From assembly GCF_014205215.1 (NCBI RefSeq), contig NZ_JACHNC010000001.1, positions 8,056,501 through 8,120,500 of the forward strand: DNA of 64,000 nucleotides, written 5' to 3'. Within the stretch, counting starts at the first letter, position 1. Each line of letters starts with the position of its first letter. A program made the translations under genes and the position numbers. This stretch comes from Actinoplanes lobatus. GTDB taxonomy: Bacteria; Actinomycetota; Actinomycetes; Mycobacteriales; Micromonosporaceae. This document shows positions 40,201 to 49,075 of this stretch, in pieces. The notes beneath the pieces were generated by a model. That model saw only the letters and a program-made list of their open reading frames with translations, made no database searches and was not told the origin of the DNA.

Positions 40201-42050
40201 GCGCCGGCGGTCAGCGTGGTGATGTCGACCGGCGCGGGCAGCGCGTCCAGGGGCGGGACGACCGGCAGGCCGGTGGCCGGGGGCAGCGCGGTCCAGGGCA
40301 CTCCGGCGTGCTGTTCGGCCAGCGCGGCGGCCTGGGCGGCGGCGGTGAGCCCGGTGGTGTGCCGGTCGGCGGCCCTGCGGATCGGGTCGAGGTCGCCGGC
40401 GGTGAGCCAGGAGGCGGCGATCCGGCCGGGGCGGGCGCCGGCGTGGTCGGCGAGCCGGGCGAGGGCCTCCGCGTCGCCCGGCCGTCGCAGCCGGAACGCG
40501 GTGGCCGCCGGCTCGGCGGTGCGGGCCGCCCGCGCCAGCGCGGCGAGGGCCTTCTCGGCGCGGCTGAGTACGGCGTCGAGCGGCTCCCGGGTGGTCACGT
40601 CGCGCCACACCGGGCCGGGGTCGGACATCGACCGCCAGGAGCGGGACAGCTGGTCGGTGGCCTCCCGGATGCGGTGCATGGCGTCCGGGGTGAGGTCGCC
40701 GGGGTCGATCGCGGGGACCGGTGCGGCGGGGGTCCGGGAGAGGGCCGCGCAGTGGCCGATCACCTGGTGCAGGCTGGCGCCGAGGGGGTGGCGGGTCTCG
40801 TTCATGGCGTACGCGAAGGCGGTCAGTTGCTCGCGGAGTTCCCGCAGTGTGCCCAGGTCGACGGTGGGCGCCGCGGCCGGGGTGTCCGGGATCTCGTCGA
40901 CGGCCGCGGCGAGCAGGGTCGCGACCTCACGGCGGCCCGCCTTCTGGCCGTGCAGTTCCAGCAGGTAGCGGCCGAGCCCGGCCTCGGTGAGCCGGTGCTG
41001 GACGACGTCGAGGGCGGCGACCTTCTCGGAGACGAAGAGCACGCTCTTCCCGGCGTGCAGCAGTGCCCCGATCATGTTGGCGACGGTCTGTGACTTGCCG
41101 GTGCCGGGTGGCCCGTCCATCACGAAGCTGTGCCCGGCGAGCGCCGCAGCGACGCAGGCCCGCTGCGACGAGTCGGCGTCCAGGACCAGGGGCACGTCCT
41201 CGGGCGGGGCGAGCCGGTCGGTGTCCTCCGGTCTGATCGGGGTGAACCGGAACCGGCTGGTCTGCCGCCGGCTGTCGGTGACGGCCAGGGCGCGGACGGC
41301 CGGGTGGGCCAGGATGCGTTCCTCGTTGTCCTGGAGGTCCCGGAAGATCGCCTCCTTGTGGAAGGTGAGACAGGTCAGGACGGCGGCCGGTTCGATGTGC
41401 CATCCGTTGCGGCGGGCCACGGTGTCGGTGAAGCCGGCCCAGAAGCGGGTGACGTCGAGTTCGTCGCCCGGTTCCAGCGGCGGCACGCTGATGCCGGCCC
41501 GCTTGAGCCGTAGCGCCAGGGCCGGGTTGAACACCGGTTCGGCGTCGCGCAGCCGCAGGTCCGGCGGCCGCCCCTGAACGCCTGCGACGAGTTCGGCCGG
41601 GAGCAGCAGCAGGGGGCTGGTGTAGCTGCTGGTCCGGCTCTCCGCGTCCTCGTCGTCGGCGGCCAGCCGCCAGTGCAGCAGCCCGAGCGCGAGATGCAGG
41701 ACGGCCACGCCGCGGTCGAGGTGTTCCTGCTGGGCTCGCCGCATCATCCGGCGCAGCAGCGGCCCGAGGGCGCGTTCGGTGAGTTCGGTGCGGAAGGCCG
41801 GTGCCGGCCCGTCGCCGTCGCCGGGGCCGGTCAGGGCGCACCGGTCGCCGCGGGCCAGCGCGGCGACCACCTGCCCGGGTTCCGGCGAGCTGATCTCGAC
41901 GGCGTCGCCGTTGCCGGTGGTGAAGTTGATCAGCCGGTTGTTGCCACCGAGGTCGACCAGACTGTCGCGCCAGGCGCGCAGAGCCTCGTGCGCACCGTTG
42001 CGGGACGGTCCCTGCTCGGAACGGTCGTCATCGTCGCACCGGATGCCCAT
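37230..42050 (-). CDS. DUF4011 helicase-nuclease, putative defence protein
   Basis: A 1606-residue protein. Residues 20-280 are a DUF4011 domain (LRAWRDSLVDLGGNNRLINFTTG). The superfamily 1 helicase follows: Walker A is GPPGTGKSQT with Lys near residue 319, the Walker B-like box is DIVIFDEASQVTP near residue 1187, and the late motifs are SLTWHYRSRH, VQGDERDVMIFSIGYG and LNVAITRARRRVEIV. A long helical insert separates the two RecA-like halves. The C-terminal 110 residues (VDIAVRHPLDPAGDYLLGVRCDG, then QVLTGLGWRLHRAWALAWHRD) are a Vsr/MTES_1575-type nuclease fold. Such DUF4011-helicase-Vsr proteins have been found as anti-phage candidates. No partner genes are adjacent. ATG 42050 is the only reasonable start. 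Confidence 0.88.
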   Translation of the reverse strand: MGIRCDDDDRSEQGPSRNGAHEALRAWRDSLVDLGGNNRLINFTTGNGDAVEISSPEPGQVVAALARGDRCALTGPGDGDGPAPAFRTELTERALGPLLRRMMRRAQQEHLDRGVAVLHLALGLLHWRLAADDEDAESRTSSYTSPLLLLPAELVAGVQGRPPDLRLRDAEPVFNPALALRLKRAGISVPPLEPGDELDVTRFWAGFTDTVARRNGWHIEPAAVLTCLTFHKEAIFRDLQDNEERILAHPAVRALAVTDSRRQTSRFRFTPIRPEDTDRLAPPEDVPLVLDADSSQRACVAAALAGHSFVMDGPPGTGKSQTVANMIGALLHAGKSVLFVSEKVAALDVVQHRLTEAGLGRYLLELHGQKAGRREVATLLAAAVDEIPDTPAAAPTVDLGTLRELREQLTAFAYAMNETRHPLGASLHQVIGHCAALSRTPAAPVPAIDPGDLTPDAMHRIREATDQLSRSWRSMSDPGPVWRDVTTREPLDAVLSRAEKALAALARAARTAEPAATAFRLRRPGDAEALARLADHAGARPGRIAASWLTAGDLDPIRRAADRHTTGLTAAAQAAALAEQHAGVPWTALPPATGLPVVPPLDALPAPVDITTLTAGAADELARSFTRAAEQIDARRRAVDRVTARLGLPPVHTVQDISRVATIVELGDRPHKPERFWFRPGTLPAVRTGAGVLRRALEALVAAEIQARPYFSEAILGQPVEELAERFTTVHRGLGRLRAAYRRDRRQVAGSVLPTANLGDAVARIGTAVAWKRALQDLTAAEQTYAPVLGRYWQGRGTDFTALDDAIAVAATALATVPPAVVEAVLGHLCGPAPDPAPGRVVKEARDALLRWQATLRPAPGPAARPELVTWPIGDALTWLTGHTVTLHAVAETVRAYDAATGRTLDYAETLRLARLRTAAEQAQTAAEDRTGEMPETDPAALAAAVAWAARTREMAGGPLTEAQAAALDDLKPVPGLAERAREWAEAGRAVLAGFAPHRQDELRRQFDDYRRAGTLLRRLRDDSSGQEEWFACLDAREVLAAHGLDAAVEYCADQHLDRAQVPAVLRRALLHGWVDAVVRADSRLRTWRGEDRDRLVAEFRQADEKLAALAARQIIAAIEARRPPADSAATNLLRREAMKAGRQLPVRDLIAQTRDAVLALRPCVLASPLTVSQSLPPDITFDIVIFDEASQVTPAEAVNCIYRGRSLITAGDDRQLPPTSFFDRSFAATGQDSEVLDFQSVLELAKACGAFPAMSLTWHYRSRHQALVAFANDAFYQGRLSTFPAPVTGGPDTGVELFPVAGVYRRSSGRDNPVEAERVAERIVHHFTTRPHESLGVVTFSVAQAEAIERALERIAAGHPALQRAVVHDRLHGFFIKSLESVQGDERDVMIFSIGYGYDLAGRITANFGALNRPNGWRRLNVAITRARRRVEIVTSILARDIPESENEGVRQLVAYLDYVERDGASGRDDASGPASEFVTSVLETVRSWGYPARTDLGTAGGRVDIAVRHPLDPAGDYLLGVRCDGPGYRDCPAARDRDHLNDQVLTGLGWRLHRAWALAWHRDRAGEESRLMAALEEAATAWKGRTGPVEAPARLPHAEPAHHG

Positions 42051-42116
42051 GTACCCGATTGCAGCAGGAGACGACCCTTTCGCGCTGGTGATTGGCCTTC
42101 TTCCGCTTTGCCGGTT

Positions 42117-43940
42117 TCACCCCGGCGACGTCTCGTGGACCACGGTGTCCGCCGGGCTCCGGTCGGCGGCGGCGGGCCGGGCGCACATGTCGGCCAGCTG
42201 GGTGATCACCACCTCGATGTCCGCGCCGGGCGGGATCAGGTGCAGGTCGGCCGGGTCCAGGGGCGGCACCTCGACGTGCGAGATCAGCGGGTGGAACGGC
42301 CGCCGGTCGACCTCGTCGGCGCCGAACAGCGACTCGTGCAGCTTCTCCCCCGGGCGCAGCCCGGTGTAGGTGATCGGGATCTGCTTCTGGGACAGGGCGA
42401 CCATCTGCGCCGCCACCTCGGCGATCCGGACCGGTTCGCCCATCTCGAGGACCAGGGCCTCGCCGTCCATGCCGATGGCCGCGGCCTGGATGACCAGGTG
42501 GACCGCCTCCTGCGTGGTCATGAAGTAGCGGCTCACGTCGGGATGGGTGAGGGTGACCGGGCCACCCTCGGCGATCTGGGCGCTGAACGTGGTGAACACC
42601 GATCCGCGGCTGCCGAGGACGTTGCCGAAGCGCACGCTCAGGAAGGTGCCCCGGTTGCGCCGGGCGGTCCAGGCGGTCAGACGTTCGGTGATCCGTTTCG
42701 CGTAGCCGAGCACACTCGTCGGGTCGGCGGCCTTGTCGGTGGAGATGTTGACGAACCGCTCGACCGAACCGGACGCCCGCAGAACGTTGAGCGTGCCGAT
42801 GATGTTGGTCTTGACCGCCTCACCCGGGTAGCGCTGGAGCAGGGCCAGGTGCTTGAGGGCGGCCGCGTGGAAGACCACCTCCGGTCGCCGCTCGCGGAAG
42901 AGCTCCCGCATCCGCCCGGCGTCACGGACGTCGGCGAGGATCACCGCCGGATCGTCGAGGCGGGCGGCCGGGTCGATCGACAGCTGGACGGCGAGCAGGG
43001 ACGTCTCGTCACGGTCCAGCATCATCAGCTCGGCCGGCTCGAAGTGGTGGATCTGCCGGCACAGTTCCGACCCGATCGAGCCGCCCGCTCCGGTCACCAG
43101 GATGCGTTTGCCGGTCAGGTAGCCGCCGATGCTGCTCAGATCGGTGTCGATCTGGTGGCGCCCCAGCAGGTCGGTCACCTGGACCTCGCGGATGGCGTCG
43201 ACCTCGACGGGCTGGTCCATCAGCTCGCTGACCGACGGCACCACCTTGAACGTGGCGCCGGCCGCCAGGGTCAGGTCGCGGATCTCGCGGACCAGTCCGG
43301 CGTCCGCGTTGGCCACCGCGAAGATCACCAGCTCGGCGTCGGTGTCGGCGAGGACCTGGGCGAGGTCGTCGCGGTTGCCCAGGACCGGTACGCCGTGCAC
43401 GCGCAGCCGGCGCTTGGCGGGGTCGTCGTCGAGCAGGCCGGCGGGCAGGTAGCGGCCCTTCGGGTCACGCAGCATCGACTGGACGAGCAGGGACCCCGCC
43501 GACCCGGCGCCGAACAGCACGACCGGGGCGGCGAACCGGCGGTCCGGGCGCAGCCGCCGGAACAGCCGGGCCCGCCACAGGTAGCGGACGCTGAGCATGA
43601 TCATCAGCGCGATGATGCCGCCGAGCGCGGGGACGCCGACCGGCACCGGCGGGTGGGACAGCAGCACGATGGCCGCGGTCAGCATGAGCCCGACCAGCAC
43701 GGTGGTGGTGGCGACCGCGTTCGCGTCGTCGACGCTGGCGAAGCGGTGGATACCCCGGTGCAGCTGCCGGGCGTGGTCGATCGCCGTGTGCGCGAGAACG
43801 GCCAGGACGATGACGACCAGGACACCGGCCAGTGGACGAAGATCGGGGACGAAGTCGTAGCGAATGAAGACGGCGGCGAGCAGGCCGATCACCCACGCGG
43901 CGCTGTCCACGAGTTGCCGCAGCAGGCGAGCGCGCCTCAT
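42117..43940 (-). CDS. membrane-bound NDP-sugar 4,6-dehydratase (FlaA1/CapD/PglF-like)
   Basis: A 607-residue protein. Four hydrophobic helices at about 8-130 are followed by a nucleotide-binding CoA-like domain (VVLFGAGSAGSLLVQSML). Residues 280-600 form the short-chain dehydrogenase domain: RILVTGAGGSIGSELCRQI binds NAD(P), and STDKAADPTSVLGYAKRITERL carries the catalytic lysine region. This is the architecture of PglF, WbpM and CapD, which convert UDP-GlcNAc to the 4-keto-6-deoxy sugar. It is divergent from the Wzz/kinase gene, and other genes of the same pathway lie at 47791-51481. Confidence 0.9.
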   Translation of the reverse strand: MRRARLLRQLVDSAAWVIGLLAAVFIRYDFVPDLRPLAGVLVVIVLAVLAHTAIDHARQLHRGIHRFASVDDANAVATTTVLVGLMLTAAIVLLSHPPVPVGVPALGGIIALMIMLSVRYLWRARLFRRLRPDRRFAAPVVLFGAGSAGSLLVQSMLRDPKGRYLPAGLLDDDPAKRRLRVHGVPVLGNRDDLAQVLADTDAELVIFAVANADAGLVREIRDLTLAAGATFKVVPSVSELMDQPVEVDAIREVQVTDLLGRHQIDTDLSSIGGYLTGKRILVTGAGGSIGSELCRQIHHFEPAELMMLDRDETSLLAVQLSIDPAARLDDPAVILADVRDAGRMRELFRERRPEVVFHAAALKHLALLQRYPGEAVKTNIIGTLNVLRASGSVERFVNISTDKAADPTSVLGYAKRITERLTAWTARRNRGTFLSVRFGNVLGSRGSVFTTFSAQIAEGGPVTLTHPDVSRYFMTTQEAVHLVIQAAAIGMDGEALVLEMGEPVRIAEVAAQMVALSQKQIPITYTGLRPGEKLHESLFGADEVDRRPFHPLISHVEVPPLDPADLHLIPPGADIEVVITQLADMCARPAAADRSPADTVVHETSPG

Positions 43941-44028
43941 GTTCGTCAGCGTATCAAACTCGGCTATTCCGGGATGATCCCTTTAAATCACCGTATCGTC
44001 GGTCTCGGAAAGGGTGCGGGGAGGTTCG

Positions 44029-45408
44029 GTGGGCCTGCGCGAATACCTCCGGGTCGTCAGGCGGCACCGGTGGATGCTGGTCGTCGCGGTCGCGGTCGCG
44101 GTCGGCGTCGCCACGATCATCAACGTCAACACCGCACCCGTGTACGCCGCGCGGGTCACGTTCTTCTTCGCCACCCCCGCCGACAACGGCGTCGACGCCT
44201 ATCCGGCCAGCCTGTTCAACTTCAACCGGCTGTCCACCTACGCCGAACTGCTGACCAGCGACGAGGTCGTCACCCCGCTGGCCGAGACGCCCGGTGTCGA
44301 CATGGACACCGAGCAGGTCCGGCAGGCGATCGCCGCGGAGCCCCTCCCGGACACGGTGATGATGGAGGTCATCGTGTCGGACCGGGACCGCGACCGGGCC
44401 ATGCTGCTGCTCACCCATCTCACCGAGCGTTTCGAATGGGTCGTCGAGGAACTCGAGCGGCCGGCACCGACCAAGCCCACCACGGTCCGGGTCACCGTCG
44501 TCTCCGGTCCCGCGCTCGACGCGGCTCCGGTGTCGCCGGACGTGCTGAACAACCTTGCCCTCGCGCTGGTCGCCGGCCTGATCCTGGGCGCGATCGGGGT
44601 GGTCGGCCGGGAGGTGGCCGACCGCACCGTACGCACCGCCAAGGCACTCGAGGTCCTCACCTCGGCGCCGGTGCTGGCCCAGGTGCCGAAGGACCCGGGT
44701 GACCCCGTCGTCTCGCGGGGCGCCTCGGCCCGCACCGAGGCGCTGCGCGAGATCCGTACGCGGGTGCAGTGTGCCGCGGCCGCCGGTTCGGTGAAGACCC
44801 TCGCCGTGACCAGCGCGGTCCCCGGCGAGGGCCGCTCGGCCACCGCCTGCGGGCTGGCCCTGCTGTTCGCCGAGGCCGGGCAGCGGGTCCTCATCGTCGA
44901 GGCCGACCTGCGCCGTCCCCGGCTGGCCGCGTTCCTGGGGCGGGAGGAGGCGGCCGGGCTGAGCACGGTGCTGGACGGCGGCGCGAAGCTGGAACAGGTC
45001 CTCCAGCCGTGGGGCGGCGGGCTGTGGCTGCTGGCCGGCGGACCGGCCCCGCCGAACCCGAGCGAGCTGCTCAGTTCATCGCGGATGACCGAGCTGGTCG
45101 ACGAGGCCCGGCGGCGGTTCGACGTGGTGATCTTCGACTGCCCGCCGCTGCTGCCGGTCACCGACGCCGGTGTCATCGCCGCCCGCGTCGACGGAACGCT
45201 ACTTGTCGTACACGCCCACAGGACGACGTCGGCGCAGGTCACCGCCGCCGTCCGGACGCTGCACGCGGTCGGCGCCACGCTGCTGGGCTGCGTGCTGAAC
45301 ATGGTCGCCCGCAAGGGCCCGGACGCGGTGCCGAACTACGACACCTACCTGTCCGGCTCCGGGCCGGTCCGGGGCGATCAGGACGGCTGGAAGAGACCGG
45401 CCGCGTGA
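44029..45408 (+). CDS. Wzz/BY-kinase fusion, chain-length and polysaccharide export regulator
   Basis: A 459-residue protein. Residues 1-190 are a Wzz-like chain-length domain with two membrane helices (near 18-36 and about 180-200). The C-terminal 240 residues form a P-loop tyrosine kinase of the BY-kinase class: PGEGRSATACG is Walker A, VEADLRRPRL is Walker A', and VVIFDCPPLLPVTDAG is Walker B. The C-terminal Tyr cluster of typical BY-kinases is poor (PNYDTYL only), so phosphorylation may be weak. GTG 44029 is preferred because GGGGAGG lies upstream; GTG 44014 overlaps the Shine-Dalgarno. It is coupled by GTGA to the flippase. Confidence 0.88.
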   Translation: MGLREYLRVVRRHRWMLVVAVAVAVGVATIINVNTAPVYAARVTFFFATPADNGVDAYPASLFNFNRLSTYAELLTSDEVVTPLAETPGVDMDTEQVRQAIAAEPLPDTVMMEVIVSDRDRDRAMLLLTHLTERFEWVVEELERPAPTKPTTVRVTVVSGPALDAAPVSPDVLNNLALALVAGLILGAIGVVGREVADRTVRTAKALEVLTSAPVLAQVPKDPGDPVVSRGASARTEALREIRTRVQCAAAAGSVKTLAVTSAVPGEGRSATACGLALLFAEAGQRVLIVEADLRRPRLAAFLGREEAAGLSTVLDGGAKLEQVLQPWGGGLWLLAGGPAPPNPSELLSSSRMTELVDEARRRFDVVIFDCPPLLPVTDAGVIAARVDGTLLVVHAHRTTSAQVTAAVRTLHAVGATLLGCVLNMVARKGPDAVPNYDTYLSGSGPVRGDQDGWKRPAA

Positions 45409-46682
45409 GCCTCCGGTCACTGCTGCGGGCCGTGCCCGCCACCGTACGCCGCGACTTCGCCGCCACGTTGCTCGTGCAGTTTCTCGTCCTGGGCATCGGG
45501 CTCTACCTGTTCCACCTGGTCGCCGAGCGCGGCAGCGTCGACGGGTTCGCGTTCTACCAGATCGCCCGGAGCGTGGTGAGCACCGTGCAGCCGGCCCTGC
45601 TGCTCGGCCTCGGCGTGAGCCTGTACCGCTTCCTGCCGCGTACCGTGCACACCACCCGGCGGCTCGCCCGGCAGGCGCTGGCCATCGAGGCGGGCCTGGT
45701 CACCGCCGCGACGCTGGCCGGCGCGGTCGCCGGGGACGAGATCGCCGCACTGCTCGGGTTGCCCGGCGGCTCCGCGACGGTCGCCGTCCTGATCACGCTG
45801 GGCGGCAGCAGCCTGTGCGCCGTCGGGCTGGCCGCCCTCCGCGGCGCCGGCCAGGTGGTGGCCTCGAATCTGGCCGCCGGGATCGGCGGCGCCGTGGTCC
45901 CGCTGGCCGCGTTCGCCGCCACCGACCGGATCGAGGACTTCCTTCTGCTCCAAGGCCTGGCCACGGCGGTGGTGGGCCTCGGGGCGACCTTCGTGGTCCG
46001 GCGGCGCCGGCCTCCGGCCCCGTCCACGTCCACGGCTCCGGAACCCGACATCAAGACCCTGATCGCGTACGGGGTACGCCGCATGCCCGGGGAACTGGCC
46101 CTGCCCGCCCTCTTCACGGTGCCCACCCTGGCCGTGGCCGTGACGACGACCGGCGGCGAGGACGCGGGCTACGTCGGATTCACCACCTCGGCGGTCACCC
46201 TGATCTGCTCGGTGTTCGCCATGCTCACCCCGGTGCTGATGCCCCGGATCAGCCGGCTCTTCCACCACGGCGGCGAGCACCGGGCGGTACGGCGGCTGCT
46301 CGCCGTGCTGCCGTTGCTGGCCGCCGTGGCCGCCACGCTGCCGACCGGCGTGATCATCCTGTTCGCCTCGCCGATGGTGCACGGCTTCCTCGGCCCCGAA
46401 TTCGACGCCGCGGTGCCGGTGCTGCGGCTCGGTGTGCTCGCCGCGGTCCCGCTGGCGATGTTCTACACCGCCCGGCCGGCGCTGGACGTGCTGTTCGAGG
46501 CCAAGGCGATGAGCTGGCTGCTGGTCGCCTGCCTGATGGTGGAAGTCGTGACGACCGTCGTCGGCACCCGGTTCCTCACCCCGTCGTACGCGTCGATGCT
46601 CGGGCTTCTGTCGGCGGCCACGGTGCTGGGGCTCACCGCGGTAGGGCTCGCCGCGAACGCCCTGCGACGGTCTCCAGCATGA
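45405..46682 (+). CDS. polysaccharide flippase (Wzx/MOP-type)
   Basis: A 425-residue membrane protein with about twelve hydrophobic segments, typical of O-antigen and exopolysaccharide flippases of the MOP superfamily. The N-terminal FAATLLVQFLVLGIGLYLFHLVAE and later GVRRMPGELALPALFTVPTLAVA are characteristic. It moves the undecaprenyl-linked repeat unit across the membrane. The start overlaps the kinase stop (GTGA) and its stop overlaps the ligase start (ATGA), so chain-length control, flipping and ligation are one translational unit. Confidence 0.82.
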   Translation: MSLRSLLRAVPATVRRDFAATLLVQFLVLGIGLYLFHLVAERGSVDGFAFYQIARSVVSTVQPALLLGLGVSLYRFLPRTVHTTRRLARQALAIEAGLVTAATLAGAVAGDEIAALLGLPGGSATVAVLITLGGSSLCAVGLAALRGAGQVVASNLAAGIGGAVVPLAAFAATDRIEDFLLLQGLATAVVGLGATFVVRRRRPPAPSTSTAPEPDIKTLIAYGVRRMPGELALPALFTVPTLAVAVTTTGGEDAGYVGFTTSAVTLICSVFAMLTPVLMPRISRLFHHGGEHRAVRRLLAVLPLLAAVAATLPTGVIILFASPMVHGFLGPEFDAAVPVLRLGVLAAVPLAMFYTARPALDVLFEAKAMSWLLVACLMVEVVTTVVGTRFLTPSYASMLGLLSAATVLGLTAVGLAANALRRSPA

Positions 46683-47872
46683 CCGCCCTGGACAGGCCCC
46701 GGCCCGGCCTGGTCGTGCTGCTCGCGTTCGTGCTGACCCTGGCCGGCCATTTCACGCTGACCCGGGCCGGTCTGGACATCCCGGTCGTCAACGACGTACG
46801 CGTACCCCTGTTCTTGATCCTGCTGTTGTGTCTTGTTCTGGAGGCGCACCAGGTCGGCCCGTGCCCGGCCAAGGGCGGGCAGGCGCTGCTCGGCATCCTG
46901 TTGCTGTTCGGCTATCAGGGCCTTTCGGTGCTGTGGGTGCCGCCGGGCTCGGTGACCGGGCCGGGGCTCGGCGACCTGTGCGCGATCACCGGATTGCTGG
47001 TGGTCTACTTCAATCTCGCCGCCTGGGACCGTGACCGGGTCACCGAGATGACCTTCAAGATGTTCTACGTCGCGGCCTGGATCTACTTCCTGGCCGGCGC
47101 GGTCGGGCTGGGCCGCAGCGTGACCGGACGGTGGGCGGCTTTCGGCGGCGGCCCGAACGTGTTCATCCGCATCATGATCATGGGCGTCTTCACGTCGTTC
47201 TACATGTACCTGCGCAGCGGCGACAAGCTGATATGGCTGGCGCCGATCCCGGTGTTCCTGTTCGGGGCGATCGCCTCCGGCTCCCGGGGCGGCCTCATCT
47301 CCCTCGGCATCACCATCGCCGTCGCGTTGCTGGCGATCCGGCCCCGGTTCAACCTCGACCGGATCGCCAAGCCGCTCGTCCTGATGGTCGCGATGACCGC
47401 GATCATGGTGGTCACGGCCGGGCCGTCGATCGCCGACTTCGTGCGGACCCGGTTCCTCGAGGGGACCGTCGAACAGGGATACACCTCCGACCGCGACGTG
47501 CTGTACCAGATGGCGCTGCAGATCTTCTGGCAGCGGCCGCTGCTCGGCACCGGGATGAACGGCTTCCATACGATCGCCGATCTCGGCGCCGGCGAGAGTT
47601 ACGTGCACAACCTGCCGCTGTCGGTCGCGGCCGAGGGCGGGTTCGTCGGGCTGGCACTGCTGGCGCTGGCGTGGCTGAGCCTGTGGCACGCCTACACCGC
47701 CGTGCCGAAGAGCGAACGCAGCCTGGAAGCCCGGTTCGCCGCCTACTGCGGCATCTTCATGGGCGCCACCAGCCTGTTCTCCGGCGACTACTACGACGCG
47801 CGACTGATGTGGATCTTCCTCTTGCTGGCCGTGGTCCGTCCCGCGCCGGCGCCGGCCCCGCTGCCGCGGTAG
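46679..47872 (+). CDS. O-antigen ligase/polymerase-like membrane protein (Wzy/WaaL)
   Basis: A 397-residue protein with ten or more hydrophobic helices. The O-antigen ligase-type segment is IASGSRGGLISLGITIAVALL, followed by an extracytoplasmic loop ending GTGMNGFHTIADL and YVHNLPLSVAAEGG, which resembles the catalytic loop with its conserved His. It joins or polymerises the repeat units. The ATGA start overlaps the flippase stop. The last 82 bases overlap the convergent glycosyltransferase gene in a different frame. Confidence 0.82.
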   Translation: MTALDRPRPGLVVLLAFVLTLAGHFTLTRAGLDIPVVNDVRVPLFLILLLCLVLEAHQVGPCPAKGGQALLGILLLFGYQGLSVLWVPPGSVTGPGLGDLCAITGLLVVYFNLAAWDRDRVTEMTFKMFYVAAWIYFLAGAVGLGRSVTGRWAAFGGGPNVFIRIMIMGVFTSFYMYLRSGDKLIWLAPIPVFLFGAIASGSRGGLISLGITIAVALLAIRPRFNLDRIAKPLVLMVAMTAIMVVTAGPSIADFVRTRFLEGTVEQGYTSDRDVLYQMALQIFWQRPLLGTGMNGFHTIADLGAGESYVHNLPLSVAAEGGFVGLALLALAWLSLWHAYTAVPKSERSLEARFAAYCGIFMGATSLFSGDYYDARLMWIFLLLAVVRPAPAPAPLPR

Positions 47873-49062
47873 ACGGCCCGGTTCAGGACCCGCTCGAAGT
47901 CCTCGAACAGCAGGTCACGGTCGAAACGGTCGCGGGCCAGGGCGGACGCCGCCGCCCGCGCGGACGTGCGGTCGGACGCGTCGCCCAGGAAGTCGGCGAC
48001 CGCGGTGGCCGCCGCCCCGGGATCGCCGGCCGGCAGCACCAGCCCGGCGCCGCTCTCGGTGAGCAGGTCGGCGATCCACCCACCGTGGTTGACGGCCACC
48101 GGGCGGCCCGCCGCGAACGCGTCGAAGACCTTGTTCGGCGAATTGTTCCCCAGCTCGGGGATGTCGACGAACATCGATGTCGCCAGGTCGCACGCGCCGA
48201 AGAACGCCACCACCCGCTCCTTGCTGACCGGCCCCAGCAGGAACAGGTTGCGGTCCAGCACACCCAGCCCGGCGGCCAGCGACCGCAGGCTGTCGCGCAT
48301 CCGGCCGTCACCGATGATCGCGACCCGGACGTCGGGAGCCGTCTCGGCCAGGCACGCCGCCATCCGGACCAGGTAGTCGACGCCGTTGGCCGGGCCGAGC
48401 GTGCCGGCGTAGAGGACCAGCGGCCGGTCCCCCAGCCACGGTGTCTCCTCCCGCAGGACCGCCCCGGCCCGGTCGGCCCCGGCGAACAGGCCGATGTCGG
48501 AGCTGTTGGGCACGACGGTGACCCCGACCCGGGGGAAGCGCCGCTGGATGCTGGCGGCCATGCCCGGGGACAGCGCGATGACGTGCGCCGCCCGGCGGTA
48601 GGCCCACGCCTCCAGCCGCTCGGCCGCCCAGCGGGCGGCCGGTGACCGGAGCGCGCCCATCGCGATCGGCAGTTCCGGCCACACGTCGCGGACCTCCAGC
48701 ACCATCGGCACACGGCGGCGCAGGGCCGCGTACGCGCCGGGGATCGCCACGGTGAGCGGGGTGCTGGTCGCGAGGACGAGATCGGCCGGGATCCGGGCCG
48801 CCTCGACCGTCGACCGGCGGACGAAGTCGAGGAACGCCACGATCCGGCGACGGTACGACATCGCGTTGCTGTACGGCACCGGCAGCCAGTGCACGACGAT
48901 GCCGGCCTCCCGGGTGATCCGGGCCCGGTCGCCGTCCGGATCGCCGGTGATCATGTGCACCTCGTGGCCGCGGTCGACCAGGCGCCGGGCGAACTCGTAC
49001 GACCGGGTTCCGCCGGACATCCCGGGCGTCTTGAAATACTGGTGGATGTAGGTGATCCGCAC
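47791..49062 (-). CDS. glycosyltransferase family 4 (GT-B)
   Basis: A 423-residue enzyme. GGTRSYEFARRLVDRGHEV marks the N-terminal Rossmann half and VLEVRDVWPELPIAMG the acceptor side. LVLYAGTLGPANGVDYLVRMAACL and PNKVFDAFAAGRPVAVNHGG form the donor site, with the E/D-x7-E-type pocket replaced by NSPNKVFD. GTG 49062 was chosen because it opens the first strand. It is the last gene of the minus-strand bacillosamine-type cluster. The C-terminus runs 82 bases into the ligase gene on the other strand. Confidence 0.88.
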   Translation of the reverse strand: MRITYIHQYFKTPGMSGGTRSYEFARRLVDRGHEVHMITGDPDGDRARITREAGIVVHWLPVPYSNAMSYRRRIVAFLDFVRRSTVEAARIPADLVLATSTPLTVAIPGAYAALRRRVPMVLEVRDVWPELPIAMGALRSPAARWAAERLEAWAYRRAAHVIALSPGMAASIQRRFPRVGVTVVPNSSDIGLFAGADRAGAVLREETPWLGDRPLVLYAGTLGPANGVDYLVRMAACLAETAPDVRVAIIGDGRMRDSLRSLAAGLGVLDRNLFLLGPVSKERVVAFFGACDLATSMFVDIPELGNNSPNKVFDAFAAGRPVAVNHGGWIADLLTESGAGLVLPAGDPGAAATAVADFLGDASDRTSARAAASALARDRFDRDLLFEDFERVLNRAVYRGSGAGAGAGRTTASKRKIHISRAS

Positions 49063-49075
49063 GATCTCATCTCCG

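Noticed and set aside
38619..41093. An 824-codon plus-strand frame inside the helicase region
   Set aside because: Antisense shadow of the DUF4011 helicase, whose catalytic motifs are clear on the minus strand.
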